Of a stretch of DNA of 28,730 nt, positions 15,743 through 23,409 are shown piece after piece. The position numbers and the translations under genes were made by a program. Each line of letters begins with the position of its first letter. Positions within the stretch are counted from its first letter, which is position 1. Below the pieces are notes generated by a model. That model was not told the origin of the DNA, ran no database searches, and worked only from the letters and a program-made list of their open reading frames with translations. Source of the stretch: Promethearchaeota archaeon (GTDB lineage Archaea; Asgardarchaeota; Lokiarchaeia; Sigynarchaeales; SOKP01); contig JAEOTJ010000066.1 of NCBI GenBank assembly GCA_016839905.1, positions 1-28,730 of the forward strand. Reading direction: 5' to 3'.

Positions 15743-16156
15743 TTATTTTTGATATAATGATTCTTGGAGAACTTGAGACATTCCCTGAAGATTTAAATCT
15801 AAATTTTGGATTTGGGTTATTAAATAATCAATCTGTTTTTTATGTTGTTCAATCAAATTATTAATAAAATCAATTGAATCATCTAGATTTTTTTCAATGA
15901 CAACATCTTGACTAATATAAAGTAAAATTCTTTCAGGTTCCTTGATCGTGGCTTTAATATTAACCATGCCACCAATAGGAACTAATATTTCTTCTCCTTC
16001 TTTAATATTCTTTAGATTCTCTAATGTAGTTTTAGTATTAAGTAAGTTACTTTGAGAAGCACTAAGGATTTCTAACTGTTGAGCAAGCATATCTCTCTGC
16101 TCTTTTAATATCCGAAATTGGTACATTTGTTGTTCAACCATTTTAGAATTTTCCAT
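15743..16156 (-). CDS. pfdA: prefoldin alpha subunit
   Basis: A 137-residue prefoldin alpha (GimC alpha). Two long coiled-coil helices (about 5-48 and 92-135) flank the beta-hairpin region EEILVPIGGMVNIKATI, which carries the family's conserved L-V-P-I/L-G motif. With the beta subunit it forms the hexamer that captures unfolded chains and delivers them to the thermosome. The beta subunit gene is not in the window. Position between eL20 and ftsY matches the usual archaeal cluster. Confidence 0.94.
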   Translation of the reverse strand: MENSKMVEQQMYQFRILKEQRDMLAQQLEILSASQSNLLNTKTTLENLKNIKEGEEILVPIGGMVNIKATIKEPERILLYISQDVVIEKNLDDSIDFINNLIEQHKKQIDYLITQIQNLDLNLQGMSQVLQESLYQK

Positions 16157-16185
16157 AATTTTCTCACTTAATATAATAATTTCAA

Positions 16186-16416
16186 TTATTGTGATAATTC
16201 TCGAATAAGGTAATCTTCACATTCTTCAGGTGAAATTTCTTGTATTTCTTGAATATTTATCTGTCGCCTTAAAATTCCAATAGATGTTATTTGACATAAA
16301 ACCCTTTCTAATGCATCTTCTTGTTTTAATGCGCGAACTTCCTTTCTAAAAAGATATTTTTTATAATTCTTTTTATATGTCCCAATAATTCTATATATTT
16401 TTATTTCTGATGACAT
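16186..16416 (-). CDS. rpl18a: ribosomal protein eL20 (L18a/LX)
   Basis: A 76-residue archaeal LX protein (single-domain form of eukaryotic L18a). The opening strand IKIYRIIGTYKK, the FRKEVRALKQEDALERV segment and IGILRRQINIQEIQEI are characteristic. It belongs to the large ribosomal subunit near the peptidyl-transferase/5S region. It lies 30 bases upstream of pfdA in the same operon and downstream of aIF6, the standard archaeal order. Confidence 0.92.
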   Translation of the reverse strand: MSSEIKIYRIIGTYKKNYKKYLFRKEVRALKQEDALERVLCQITSIGILRRQINIQEIQEISPEECEDYLIRELSQ

Positions 16417-16527
16417 GAAGCTTCATTTTATTTATGATTTAGAATGAAGTAATATGGAATGAATAATTGCATAAAAAATATTAATTTTTGCTATTTTTTT
16501 TTTAATTTTAGAAATAATATAAGTATT

Positions 16528-17196
16528 TTAAAGATTTAAAACATTACTTAATCTCATCATTTCAGGACCCGTGCAATCGACTCCAAAAATTCCGTTTTTA
16601 TCGTTTGCTATCGCACCAGAGCTTACATAAGGAATCCCCCGATTAACAGTTGAAACATCTGTTTCAACTTTTAAAATAGATGAGATATAATCGATTTCTT
16701 CGTCGGTTGTAAGTGGATGAACTAAACATCCATTGTTATTTGCTAAAGATATTGAACCTGGTAAAGATAATCCAGCAAAATCGAAAACCACAGTTTCAAC
16801 ATTAAGCACATCTTCAATTCTTTTTTGCTCATTTTTTAAAAAAGAACTTATAATCGCTCCATTATCATTACATAAGATTAAATTTCCAAATGCGTTATCT
16901 AAAGACTTAAGAATTCCAATTTGAGCAGAACCATTTAAATAAGATTCTAATAATTCGAGCTCATCATCGTGAATAATATCGGGCGTGATAATACCAAACT
17001 TATTACTTGCGGTATAGACGCCTATAAGATTAGAATTATTAATAGTCAGTGGATATAAAGGTACATTAAAAACTGTTTTGAAAAGTTTGAGGGCTTCCAT
17101 TAATAAATTAGAAGGATATAATACATATGAATTATTGGCAGCTAAATATATCCCAATAAAACTTCCACCAAATACTTGAGACTTTAGAATTGTCAT
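16528..17196 (-). CDS. eif6: translation initiation factor aIF6
   Basis: A 222-residue protein of the pentein-fold anti-association factor family. Repeated units with the pattern G-V/I-D-C-T-G and N-D-x-G are visible, e.g. LCNDNGAIIS, LANNNGCLVHPLTT and FGVDCTGPEM. aIF6 binds the 50S subunit and prevents premature joining with 30S. Its length matches the family. The ATG at 17196 opens directly at the first repeat strand. The spacers to eL31 (56 bases) and eL20 (111 bases) allow one operon, though a separate promoter before eL20 is possible. Confidence 0.95.
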   Translation of the reverse strand: MTILKSQVFGGSFIGIYLAANNSYVLYPSNLLMEALKLFKTVFNVPLYPLTINNSNLIGVYTASNKFGIITPDIIHDDELELLESYLNGSAQIGILKSLDNAFGNLILCNDNGAIISSFLKNEQKRIEDVLNVETVVFDFAGLSLPGSISLANNNGCLVHPLTTDEEIDYISSILKVETDVSTVNRGIPYVSSGAIANDKNGIFGVDCTGPEMMRLSNVLNL

Positions 17197-17252
17197 TAAA
17201 GGTCCGTAATTCTTTTAAAAAAAGTATTTTAAATTCTTCAATATAGATATCC

Positions 17253-17696
17253 TCAAGCTAAATAAACAACTACTATTCCCTCGATTGACTTTGTCGCTCG
17301 TACCTTAAGTTTTCTTGGAGGTTTCTGGATCCCACGTGCCCAGATAGCTTCATTGACGTCTTGTGAGATAATTAGTGATTCTGGTTTAAAATGTCGCACC
17401 ATATATTCTTTTAAAAATCTGACTGACTTCTTTGCCCATTTATTTCTTGGTCCATGTCTCGCTTTTGCTAAAGGAATAATATAAACTCGTTCATCAATAA
17501 TTTCCTCTTCTTTTGGAATTTCAAGTTCTTCTTCTGGAGCTATTTCTTCTTCAAAAATTTCACTAATTTCTTCTTCTTCAGAAATTTCCTCGAAACCAAA
17601 TTCGTCAATTTCTTCTATCTGTTCTTCTTCTTCCTCTTCAATTAATTCCTCTTCTAAATCATCTAAACTGATTTCTTTCGATTCTTTTTTCGCCAT
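17253..17696 (-). CDS. rpl31e: ribosomal protein eL31 with long acidic N-terminal extension
   Basis: The C-terminal 80 residues (about 68-147) are an ordinary eL31: DERVYIIPLAKARHGPRNKW, then KKSVRFLKEYMVRHF, ISQDVNEAIWARGIQKPPRK and RATKSIEGIVVVYLA. They are preceded by about 65 residues that are overwhelmingly Glu/Asp with Ile/Leu, absent from standard eL31, which is about 80-125 residues and basic. The ATG at 17696 is the only good start before the extension, and the first residues MAKKESKE look like a normal initiator region. No Met lies between the acidic tract and the core, so translation of the core alone from ATG is impossible. The extension would project from the tunnel-exit region, where eL31 sits. 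Position between eL39 and aIF6 is the conserved archaeal one. Confidence 0.93.
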   Translation of the reverse strand: MAKKESKEISLDDLEEELIEEEEEEQIEEIDEFGFEEISEEEEISEIFEEEIAPEEELEIPKEEEIIDERVYIIPLAKARHGPRNKWAKKSVRFLKEYMVRHFKPESLIISQDVNEAIWARGIQKPPRKLKVRATKSIEGIVVVYLA

Positions 17697-17721
17697 TCCA
17701 CTTCAATTCTTATTTTAATTT

Positions 17722-17883
17722 TTAATCTTTTTTTAGTTTAGAATTTCTCCATTCTCTTCTAGAAAAGGGGCTCCATCTGACTTTACCCCCTGTTCTCATA
17801 ATAATCCAGCTTGGGATCGTTCTACTTTGTTTTCCTTTCTTTCCTCTTCTTAGCTTTGATGGTAAGTCTTTATTTCTTGCCAT
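17722..17883 (-). CDS. rpl39e: ribosomal protein eL39
   Basis: A 53-residue protein found by reading the gap between PDCD5 and eL31. It begins MARNKDLPSKLRRGKKGKQ and continues with IPSWIIMRTGGKVRWSPFSR and a basic tail with RREWRNSKLKKD. This is the characteristic small, very basic eL39, which lines the ribosomal exit tunnel. It includes the conserved R-x-x-P-x-W motif and the N-x-K-x-R-W-type core. The start is ATG at 17883, 26 bases after the PDCD5 stop, and the stop is 25 bases before the eL31 ATG. This is within the usual eL39-eL31-aIF6 order. Confidence 0.95.
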   Translation of the reverse strand: MARNKDLPSKLRRGKKGKQSRTIPSWIIMRTGGKVRWSPFSRREWRNSKLKKD

Positions 17884-17909
17884 AACTATTTCAACTTTTT
17901 AATTCCATT

Positions 17910-18254
17910 TTAAAAATTTTTTATATTAAAATCCTTTTTTTTTTGCGACTGAGAGAGTTGTTCTAATAGATTTTTAAAAGCCTTATCTGGCAATGGTGTT
18001 GCTCCTCTTAATCTTCCCATTTGATAAAGTTGAATCAATTGTAATTCAATTTGTTGTGCATACTCTGGTTTTACCATTCTTATATTTTCCAATCGCTGTC
18101 TTCCCTCTTGAGATAAGATTTTTCGCATTAATTGATATTTTTTAGATTCAAAATCCTTCTGTTGTTCTTCATATACTTGTTGCTGTGCCGCTTGTTGTTG
18201 TAATTGTTGTAATTTTCTTTTTCTTAATTCTTCTAATTCTTTATCATCGCTCAA
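17910..18254 (-). CDS. PDCD5/TFAR19-family DNA-binding protein
   Basis: A 114-residue member of the PDCD5 family, conserved from archaea to humans. A charged N-terminal helix (DDKELEELRKRKLQQLQQQ) leads to the three-helix core with MRKILSQEGRQRLENIRMVKPEYAQQIE and the closing LLEQL motif. Archaeal members bind nucleic acid in vitro; the cellular role is unclear, possibly linked with translation because the gene is regularly next to eS19 and eL39, as here. The Gln-rich tract near 16-31 is longer than in many relatives. Family assignment is firm. Confidence 0.93.
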   Translation of the reverse strand: MSDDKELEELRKRKLQQLQQQAAQQQVYEEQQKDFESKKYQLMRKILSQEGRQRLENIRMVKPEYAQQIELQLIQLYQMGRLRGATPLPDKAFKNLLEQLSQSQKKKDFNIKNF

Positions 18255-18283
18255 TATAATACACGGTTTTAATTAATTAGAAT

Positions 18284-18709
18284 TTATTTTTTTTCCCTCA
18301 GAATTCTATATCCGGTTCTTTCTAATAGACTCGTTCCCTCTGGAGAGACTATTCTTCCTTCTTTTTTAGTTTTCATGAGTAATTTTGCATTTTCCAACTG
18401 TTGTAATGCAACTCTTATAATCTTACCGGCACCTTTAGCGCTATGATTTAACCCTGGCCCCCTTCTATTTCTTCCTCCATAGTATTTCCGAAGTTTATTT
18501 ACACCTATAGGTCCAAATTTTTTAACTTTTCGCAATAATGAAGCACATCTTATATGCCAAAAATTCTCGTGGTCTATTGGTGCCAATTCTTTAAAGAATG
18601 CAGTCTTCCAAAATATGCTACCTTCAGGTGGAGAAATTTCAGGATATTCCTTTAATTTTTCTGCAATTGCTTTAATAAAAGTTCCCGGTTCAACGACATA
18701 AATCGACAT
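18284..18709 (-). CDS. rps19e: ribosomal protein eS19
   Basis: A 141-residue eS19. Family blocks are clear: YVVEPGTFIKAIAEKLKEYPE, then FWHIRCASLLRKVKKFGPIGVNKLRKYYGG, GLNHSAKGAGKIIRVALQQLE and the closing SPEGTSLLER. It belongs to the head of the small subunit and is needed for its maturation in eukaryotes. It starts the minus-strand operon that runs to ftsY or secE. Its 87-base spacer to the divergent YhbY-like gene must contain the promoters for both directions. Confidence 0.96.
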   Translation of the reverse strand: MSIYVVEPGTFIKAIAEKLKEYPEISPPEGSIFWKTAFFKELAPIDHENFWHIRCASLLRKVKKFGPIGVNKLRKYYGGRNRRGPGLNHSAKGAGKIIRVALQQLENAKLLMKTKKEGRIVSPEGTSLLERTGYRILREKK

Positions 18710-18796
18710 GTTAATGAGAGTTTTAATATATGATTTAATATAATACTTTATTAAAGCAAGAAGAAATTAAAAATTTTTTTATTTTAGGAATTTAAA

Positions 18797-19072
18797 ATGG
18801 TTTATAGCGAAGTTTTTAAAAAAGTTCTTTTATCTCAACCTCATGTTTTCCTTGGAAAGAATGGCATTACAGAGGAGTTCATAAATCATATATTAAAACT
18901 AATAAAGAGATATAAAATAATCAAAATTAAAGCTTTAAAATCAATTGCTACTAAGTCAAATATAAAAGAATTAGCTAATCAAATTGCTGTTGATACTAAT
19001 TCATTTCTTTTAGATATAAGAGGAAAAACCTTCATAATTTCTAAATATAATATAAATAAGAAAACTGGATAA
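18797..19072 (+). CDS. YhbY/CRM-domain RNA-binding protein
   Basis: A 91-residue single CRM domain. It has the GxxG loop of the family (FLGKNGITEEFI near 19-29), a central helix with LIKRYKIIKIKALKS and the closing strand DIRGKTFIISKYN. YhbY in bacteria binds pre-50S particles; plant CRM proteins act in splicing. A role in ribosome assembly is consistent with the divergent eS19 operon and the downstream RNase P and Nep1 genes. It ends 19 bases before the Rpp21 gene. Confidence 0.88.
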   Translation: MVYSEVFKKVLLSQPHVFLGKNGITEEFINHILKLIKRYKIIKIKALKSIATKSNIKELANQIAVDTNSFLLDIRGKTFIISKYNINKKTG

Positions 19073-19091
19073 CTATCTTTGATAATAGAAG

Positions 19092-19418
19092 ATGCCTAAT
19101 CATAAACGCATTATAAAACAAATCGCAAATTCACGAATAACTTATTTAATGGAGAGAGCTTATAAAATATTCCCTGAGAAAAAAGAGTTAGCAAATAGAT
19201 ATGTTCACTTAGCGAGAAGATATGCTCAGAGAGCACGACTTACAATCCCTTTAGAATGGAAAAAACGTATTTGCCATAAATGTAAGAGATTCTTATATCC
19301 TGGAATAAACTGTAGAATAAGAATGCAATCTCGAAAAGGAAAAGGTTCTCACGTTTCAATAACTTGCTTAGATTGTAATAAAACAACAAGATATTTTATT
19401 AAAACTAAATTAAATTAA
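19092..19418 (+). CDS. rnp4: RNase P protein component 4 (Rpp21/Rpr2)
   Basis: A 108-residue protein with two long N-terminal helices (SRITYLMERAYKIF and ELANRYVHLARRYAQRARLTIP) followed by a zinc ribbon of two pairs: Cys61/Cys64 (CHKC) and Cys92/Cys95 (CLDC). The LARRYAQRARL motif and the ribbon identify archaeal Rpp21, which pairs with Rpp29 on the specificity domain of RNase P RNA for tRNA 5' maturation. It is the middle gene of a three-gene RNA-processing group with 13-19 base spacers. Confidence 0.94.
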   Translation: MPNHKRIIKQIANSRITYLMERAYKIFPEKKELANRYVHLARRYAQRARLTIPLEWKKRICHKCKRFLYPGINCRIRMQSRKGKGSHVSITCLDCNKTTRYFIKTKLN

Positions 19419-19431
19419 GAATAATTTAATC

Positions 19432-20106
19432 ATGTCTTTAATTATTTTTTTAGCAGAATGTGGATTAGAATTAATTCCCGAAGAAATTCGAGAACATCCT
19501 TCAATAAAAAAAAATTTAATAAAAGATAAATATGCACATCAACTTTTAGATAATGCTATACATCATTCTGCAATGAAAAGATTAGAAAATCATATGAAAA
19601 GAGGCAGGCCTGATATAATACATATTTGTTTACTAAACATGTTAGGTTCATCATTAAATAAAAGTGGAAATCTAAGAATTTATATTCATACGCTTAAAAA
19701 TCAAATTTTTGAAGTAAATTCAGAGTTAAGAATAGCTAGGAATTATAATAGATTTAAGGGTGTAATGGTTAAACTCTTAATAAATGAAAGCATTGAAAGT
19801 GATGGAAAAAAGTTAATATCCCAATATAGAGGTAATTTGAATAATCTCATAGATTCATATAATTCTCCAAAAATCATCTTACTCACCACCAAAGGTAAAT
19901 TGATTAAATCCCCACAAGTTTTATTCTCTAAAAATATTTCAAGGGATTGTATCGCGATTATCGGTGGTTTTCAAAAGGGTAACTTTTCGGAGGGAATATT
20001 AAATTTATCAAAAAATAAAGTCTCCATTTCAAATTATCATTTAGATGCTTGGGTTGCAGTCAATCGGATAATTACTTTTTACGAAATCGCCCATAATATA
20101 CAGTGA
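19432..20106 (+). CDS. nep1: rRNA (pseudouridine-N1)-methyltransferase Nep1
   Basis: A 224-residue SPOUT-class methyltransferase. The Nep1/Emg1 signature is clear: LLDNAIHHSAMKRLENHMKRGRPDIIHICLLN-type block with LNKSGNLRIYIHT following, and a SAM knot with IIGGFQKGNFSEGIL near the C-terminus. It methylates a pseudouridine in the decoding-region helix 35 of 16S/18S rRNA and assists 30S assembly. The start ATG lies 13 bases after the Rpp21 stop. Length agrees with archaeal members. Confidence 0.94.
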   Translation: MSLIIFLAECGLELIPEEIREHPSIKKNLIKDKYAHQLLDNAIHHSAMKRLENHMKRGRPDIIHICLLNMLGSSLNKSGNLRIYIHTLKNQIFEVNSELRIARNYNRFKGVMVKLLINESIESDGKKLISQYRGNLNNLIDSYNSPKIILLTTKGKLIKSPQVLFSKNISRDCIAIIGGFQKGNFSEGILNLSKNKVSISNYHLDAWVAVNRIITFYEIAHNIQ

Positions 20107-20271
20107 AGGAATAAAACCACTAAAGTTAAAAAAAATGTTATTTTTTAGATCTTATCATTCTGCAATATTTAATTATTATTAGGAAAAGATGGTTATAATA
20201 ATAAATCCCTTGAAACAGATAATTTTATTTTATAAATAAGGGAGAATATTGATAGAATAGGTATTGAATTA

Positions 20272-20279
20272 ATTTATAG
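20272..20279 (+). promoter_or_regulatory. TATA-like box before tRNA-Gly
   Basis: A TTTATAG-like run lies about 20-25 bases upstream of the tRNA 5' end, the spacing expected of an archaeal box A. Position and composition only. Confidence 0.35.
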
Positions 20280-20295
20280 TCCAGATTGGTAAAAA

Positions 20296-20366
20296 GCGCT
20301 TTTAGTATAGTGGTAGAATCTCGGGTTTCCAACCCGAGGACGCGGGTTCAATTCCCGCAAGGCGCA
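20296..20366 (+). tRNA. tRNA-Gly(TCC)
   Basis: Seventy-one bases fold as a standard class-I tRNA. The acceptor GCGCTTT pairs with AAGGCGC, the anticodon stem TCGGG with CCCGA, the loop is TTTCCAA with anticodon TCC at 20328-20330, and the T arm is GCGGG-TTCAATT-CCCGC. The discriminator is A and CCA is not encoded. The D stem (GTAT/GAAT) is weak, with an A-A mismatch and wobbles. No intron is present. Confidence 0.95.
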
Positions 20367-20591
20367 TTTTAATTATATATCCTATCTTATATCTTGATTT
20401 TTTATAAAATCTTATACAATATATTATAGTATTTATTTTTATGAATGAATTGAATTCTCTAAAAAATATATCATCAATATATCGATATAATAATATAGTC
20501 TTATCAACCCCCCATTTCCCAAAACATTAATTTAAAAAAGATATGTATTGAGTGATGTTTAAATACAAATTAAACTTAAAATACTTAAAAA

Positions 20592-21134
20592 CTAAATGCT
20601 TGAATGTTTAAATAATTCCTTAACTATTAATTGAAACAATTCTTCAACGTTTTCACCAGATTTAGCTGAACATTCAATATGATCGAAGAACTCATTTTTC
20701 TTTAAAAGATCTTCTATATCATCTTGCTTTACTGTACGGTTTGATTCAAGATCTAATTTTGCCCCTACCAGCAAAATAGGCGAATCACTATTCTCCTTAT
20801 CTAGTCCTTCCTTAAAGCATGATAACCATGGTTCAGCTTTTTTTAGCGTAGCATATCGAGTAATATCATACATAAAAATCCCTGCTGAAGACCCATATGC
20901 ATATACAGGTAATAAAAATCGATATTTTTCTTCGCCACCAAAATCCCATAATTGTAGTCCTATTTTTTTATTATTGATAATTATATATTTAACAAAAATA
21001 GATGCACCCATTGTGGTTTTTGTGTCTTGTTCAAATGATCCAGTCATAAAACGTTGTGTTAATGAGGTTTTACCTACTCCAACCTCACCGAAAATGCACA
21101 CTTTATATGCTGCAATTGCTTCTATTATTCTCAC
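20592..21134 (-). CDS. Rab/Ras-like small GTPase
   Basis: A 180-residue small GTPase in the eukaryotic Rab/Ras style. The P-loop GEVGVGKT is at 16-23, switch I contains TKTTMGASIFVK with its conserved Thr, switch II WDFGGEE is at 63-69, the base-recognition motif GAKLDL at 124-129 and the G5 ECSAKSG at 154-160. Two signature positions differ: WDTAGQE has become WDFGGEE, so the catalytic Gln is Glu, and NKxD has become AKLD. There is no C-terminal Cys for prenylation. Asgard archaea encode many such GTPases; here the role is unknown. The gene is monocistronic and reads towards tRNA-Gly. Confidence 0.93.
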   Translation of the reverse strand: MRIIEAIAAYKVCIFGEVGVGKTSLTQRFMTGSFEQDTKTTMGASIFVKYIIINNKKIGLQLWDFGGEEKYRFLLPVYAYGSSAGIFMYDITRYATLKKAEPWLSCFKEGLDKENSDSPILLVGAKLDLESNRTVKQDDIEDLLKKNEFFDHIECSAKSGENVEELFQLIVKELFKHSSI

Positions 21135-21316
21135 CCAAAAAAATTTTATAATTCAACAAGAACTTTATAATTTTTATAATTATTGTTTATAGTTGAAAAT
21201 ACCAAATTCCCGTATAAAATCTCTAGATATAAGAAGAATATAATCATCATCTCCCTTTCACATTTTTTCTTCTAAATTAAAGAATGGCTAAACTCATATA
21301 TAAAAAAGAAAAGATT

Positions 21317-22006
21317 CTATCGATTCTTCAATTTCTCTAATATTTCAGATTCAGCTTCAATAATGGCTTTAACAGAGAGTTTAAAATTTCGATCGAGATG
21401 ATTATCCTTCCAAGCAATTTCCCGCCAAAGCACGAGTATCCCAACACCTTGACTGGTAAATTTCGATCTTCTTATTAATTCACGCCCATAAGTAGCTAAA
21501 GAAATCTTTTTATCTAATTCAGGATATTTCGATATCCATTCCTCAATGTTAGATGGAATTTGATGGATATCGGTTTCTTGAAATAAATTTTCAATATAAC
21601 GTGCTTTGAGCCTCTGAGCTTCTTCTTTTGCTTTTTTATTGGGATTTCGTAGCTTAAAAGCTTTCACGTTTATGAAAAAAGTGCAAAAAGGGCAAGGGCA
21701 ACCATCAGAGACTCTTATTTTATCTGACTTTTCAAAAGATGTTGTCAAATAAGATGTAAGTAAATGTGCAAAAGCTTCTCTATCTTCTTTATTTGGCCTG
21801 AAGTCATTCGGTATCTCATTATAATGTTTTTCTATCCAAGCAAGGCTGCACTTGCAAAAGTTAAGATTATCATGGACAGTATCAAAAAGTGTATGTTTTT
21901 TAGATTTTGACCCAAAATTCTTTAATTTATTATTTATCCACAGAAAAAGTTGATAACTTTTATCATGAAGCTCAATAACCTTTTTAAGTTCGTTAATCTC
22001 AAACAT
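21317..22006 (-). CDS. unrecognised protein with a Cys-rich GCPCPFC segment
   Basis: A 229-residue soluble protein I do not recognise. The N-terminal half is helical with a CKC pair near 51-53. In the middle, GCPCPFCTFFINV (about 102-114) supplies three closely spaced cysteines that could bind zinc or iron. The C-terminal half is charged and helical, with WISKYPELDKKISLATYGRELIRRSKFTSQGV and a final IIEAESEILEKL helix. There is no signal peptide or membrane span. It stands alone between the Rab-like GTPase and the radical-SAM operon, which is oppositely oriented. Confidence 0.65.
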   Translation of the reverse strand: MFEINELKKVIELHDKSYQLFLWINNKLKNFGSKSKKHTLFDTVHDNLNFCKCSLAWIEKHYNEIPNDFRPNKEDREAFAHLLTSYLTTSFEKSDKIRVSDGCPCPFCTFFINVKAFKLRNPNKKAKEEAQRLKARYIENLFQETDIHQIPSNIEEWISKYPELDKKISLATYGRELIRRSKFTSQGVGILVLWREIAWKDNHLDRNFKLSVKAIIEAESEILEKLKNR

Positions 22007-22094
22007 TTAACTCATATCTAATTTTTTAATTAATATTATCTATCATGATTTAAAACATAAAAATATATATTCATGAATTTTCATGAATCCTATT

Positions 22095-22202
22095 GAATGT
22101 GAAAAGCCTTTTATATTTTGATTATTCATCAACCATTTTCTATTTTCACCTGTAAAGACCCTTTTCACATTCACTTAATACTTTTTGTTTAATTATTAAG
22201 TG
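22095..22202 (+). promoter_or_regulatory. inverted repeats in the leader of the radical-SAM operon
   Basis: GAATGTGAAAAG (22095-22106) is exactly complementary to CTTTTCACATTC (22161-22172). Immediately after, CACTTAAT (22172-22179) is complementary to ATTAAGTG (22195-22202) with a 15-base loop. The two stems share one base. Just upstream, TTCATGAA occurs twice close together. They lie 70-180 bases before the radical-SAM ATG and could be operators shared with the divergent gene or a folded leader RNA. Confidence 0.4.
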
Positions 22203-22272
22203 TCTATTCATTTTTATTTTTTAATGTGATTTACATAGATAAATGAATTTATAGGAAAGAATTTAAGAAATA

Positions 22273-23409
22273 ATGGTAAAAATTGTTTATAAAGAGTATA
22301 AATCTGCTTTAAATAAATTAAAGTATCCAGATTCATGGTTTTGGTGTCGTTATACGATTAATCCGTATTCTGGCTGTCAGCATGCGTGTATTTATTGCGA
22401 TGCGAGAAGTCAGCGGTATTATTTAAATGATTTTGAAAATGAAGTCATAGTTAAGACGAATATTGATAAGAAATTGGAACAACACCTCAAAAGAGCTCGA
22501 ACTTTATTACCTGATGTTGTAGGTCCCGGAGGATTCTGTGATGGATATCAACAGATTGAGGAAAAGATAGAGAATACCATGAAAATCTTAAAAATTTTTG
22601 CCAAATATAAGTTTCCTGTAAACATTGCTACTAAAAACAAGCTAATTGTTCGGGATATTGATATTTTAAAACAAATCGCAGATGATACTTGGTGTACATT
22701 AGGGTTCTCTATAACGACTACAGACGAAGAATTAGCGAAATTCTTGGAACCCTACTCTTCTCCGCCTTCTGAACGTCTTGAAGCTTTAAGGAAAATTAAA
22801 AAGGAAGCACCTCAAATTCAAGTAGGCACATATCTAATGCCGATCATCCCATTTTTAGAGGATGATGATGAAAATTTAGAGGATGTAATAAAAAAAACAA
22901 AACAAGCAGGGGCAGATTTTATTTTATTTTCTCCAGGTGCTACTATGAGGGATCAACAGAAGAACTATTTTATCAAAAAACTTAAAAATAGTAAATATAA
23001 CCATGTTGTAAAACCGTTATTGGATTTATATCGTAATTACCTGCACCCTTCTGGAGATTATATAAGAAAAATTCATAAAAAATTATTTGAGTTATCTCAA
23101 AAATACAATTTACCTATTCGTGAGAAAAGATGGATTCCTAAAGATTTTCGAAATTGGAATTATAAAATATCCGAACTCTTATTAAATAAAGAATATATAG
23201 AAACGTTAAAAACCGGTAAATCAAATAAAACAATGATGTGGGCGGGTTTAAACTTGAATAACCTTGCTGAGTCAATTATAGATGTGTATAAAAGAGGAGA
23301 ATTATCAAAATTAAGAAACTTTACTAAAAAAATTGTAGAATTTGTTACTCCCTATTTAGAAAAAAGCAAGGATATTAAACTAAAAAAAGGATTGGATAAG
23401 TTTTTATGA
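22273..23409 (+). CDS. SPL-type radical SAM protein
   Basis: A 378-residue radical SAM enzyme. The cluster motif CxxxCxxC is GCQHACIYCDAR with Cys35, Cys39 and Cys42, preceded by the NPYSGC of the spore-photoproduct-lyase (SplB/Rv2578c-like) group. A TIM-barrel core continues with PVNIATKNKLIVRDIDIL and GFSITTTDEELAKFLEP. SPL itself repairs thymine spore photoproduct; archaeal relatives are mostly uncharacterised and need not share that reaction. The next gene overlaps by four bases (ATGA) and encodes an AlkD-like protein, which supports a DNA-repair theme. The reaction is not determined. Confidence 0.88.
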   Translation: MVKIVYKEYKSALNKLKYPDSWFWCRYTINPYSGCQHACIYCDARSQRYYLNDFENEVIVKTNIDKKLEQHLKRARTLLPDVVGPGGFCDGYQQIEEKIENTMKILKIFAKYKFPVNIATKNKLIVRDIDILKQIADDTWCTLGFSITTTDEELAKFLEPYSSPPSERLEALRKIKKEAPQIQVGTYLMPIIPFLEDDDENLEDVIKKTKQAGADFILFSPGATMRDQQKNYFIKKLKNSKYNHVVKPLLDLYRNYLHPSGDYIRKIHKKLFELSQKYNLPIREKRWIPKDFRNWNYKISELLLNKEYIETLKTGKSNKTMMWAGLNLNNLAESIIDVYKRGELSKLRNFTKKIVEFVTPYLEKSKDIKLKKGLDKFL

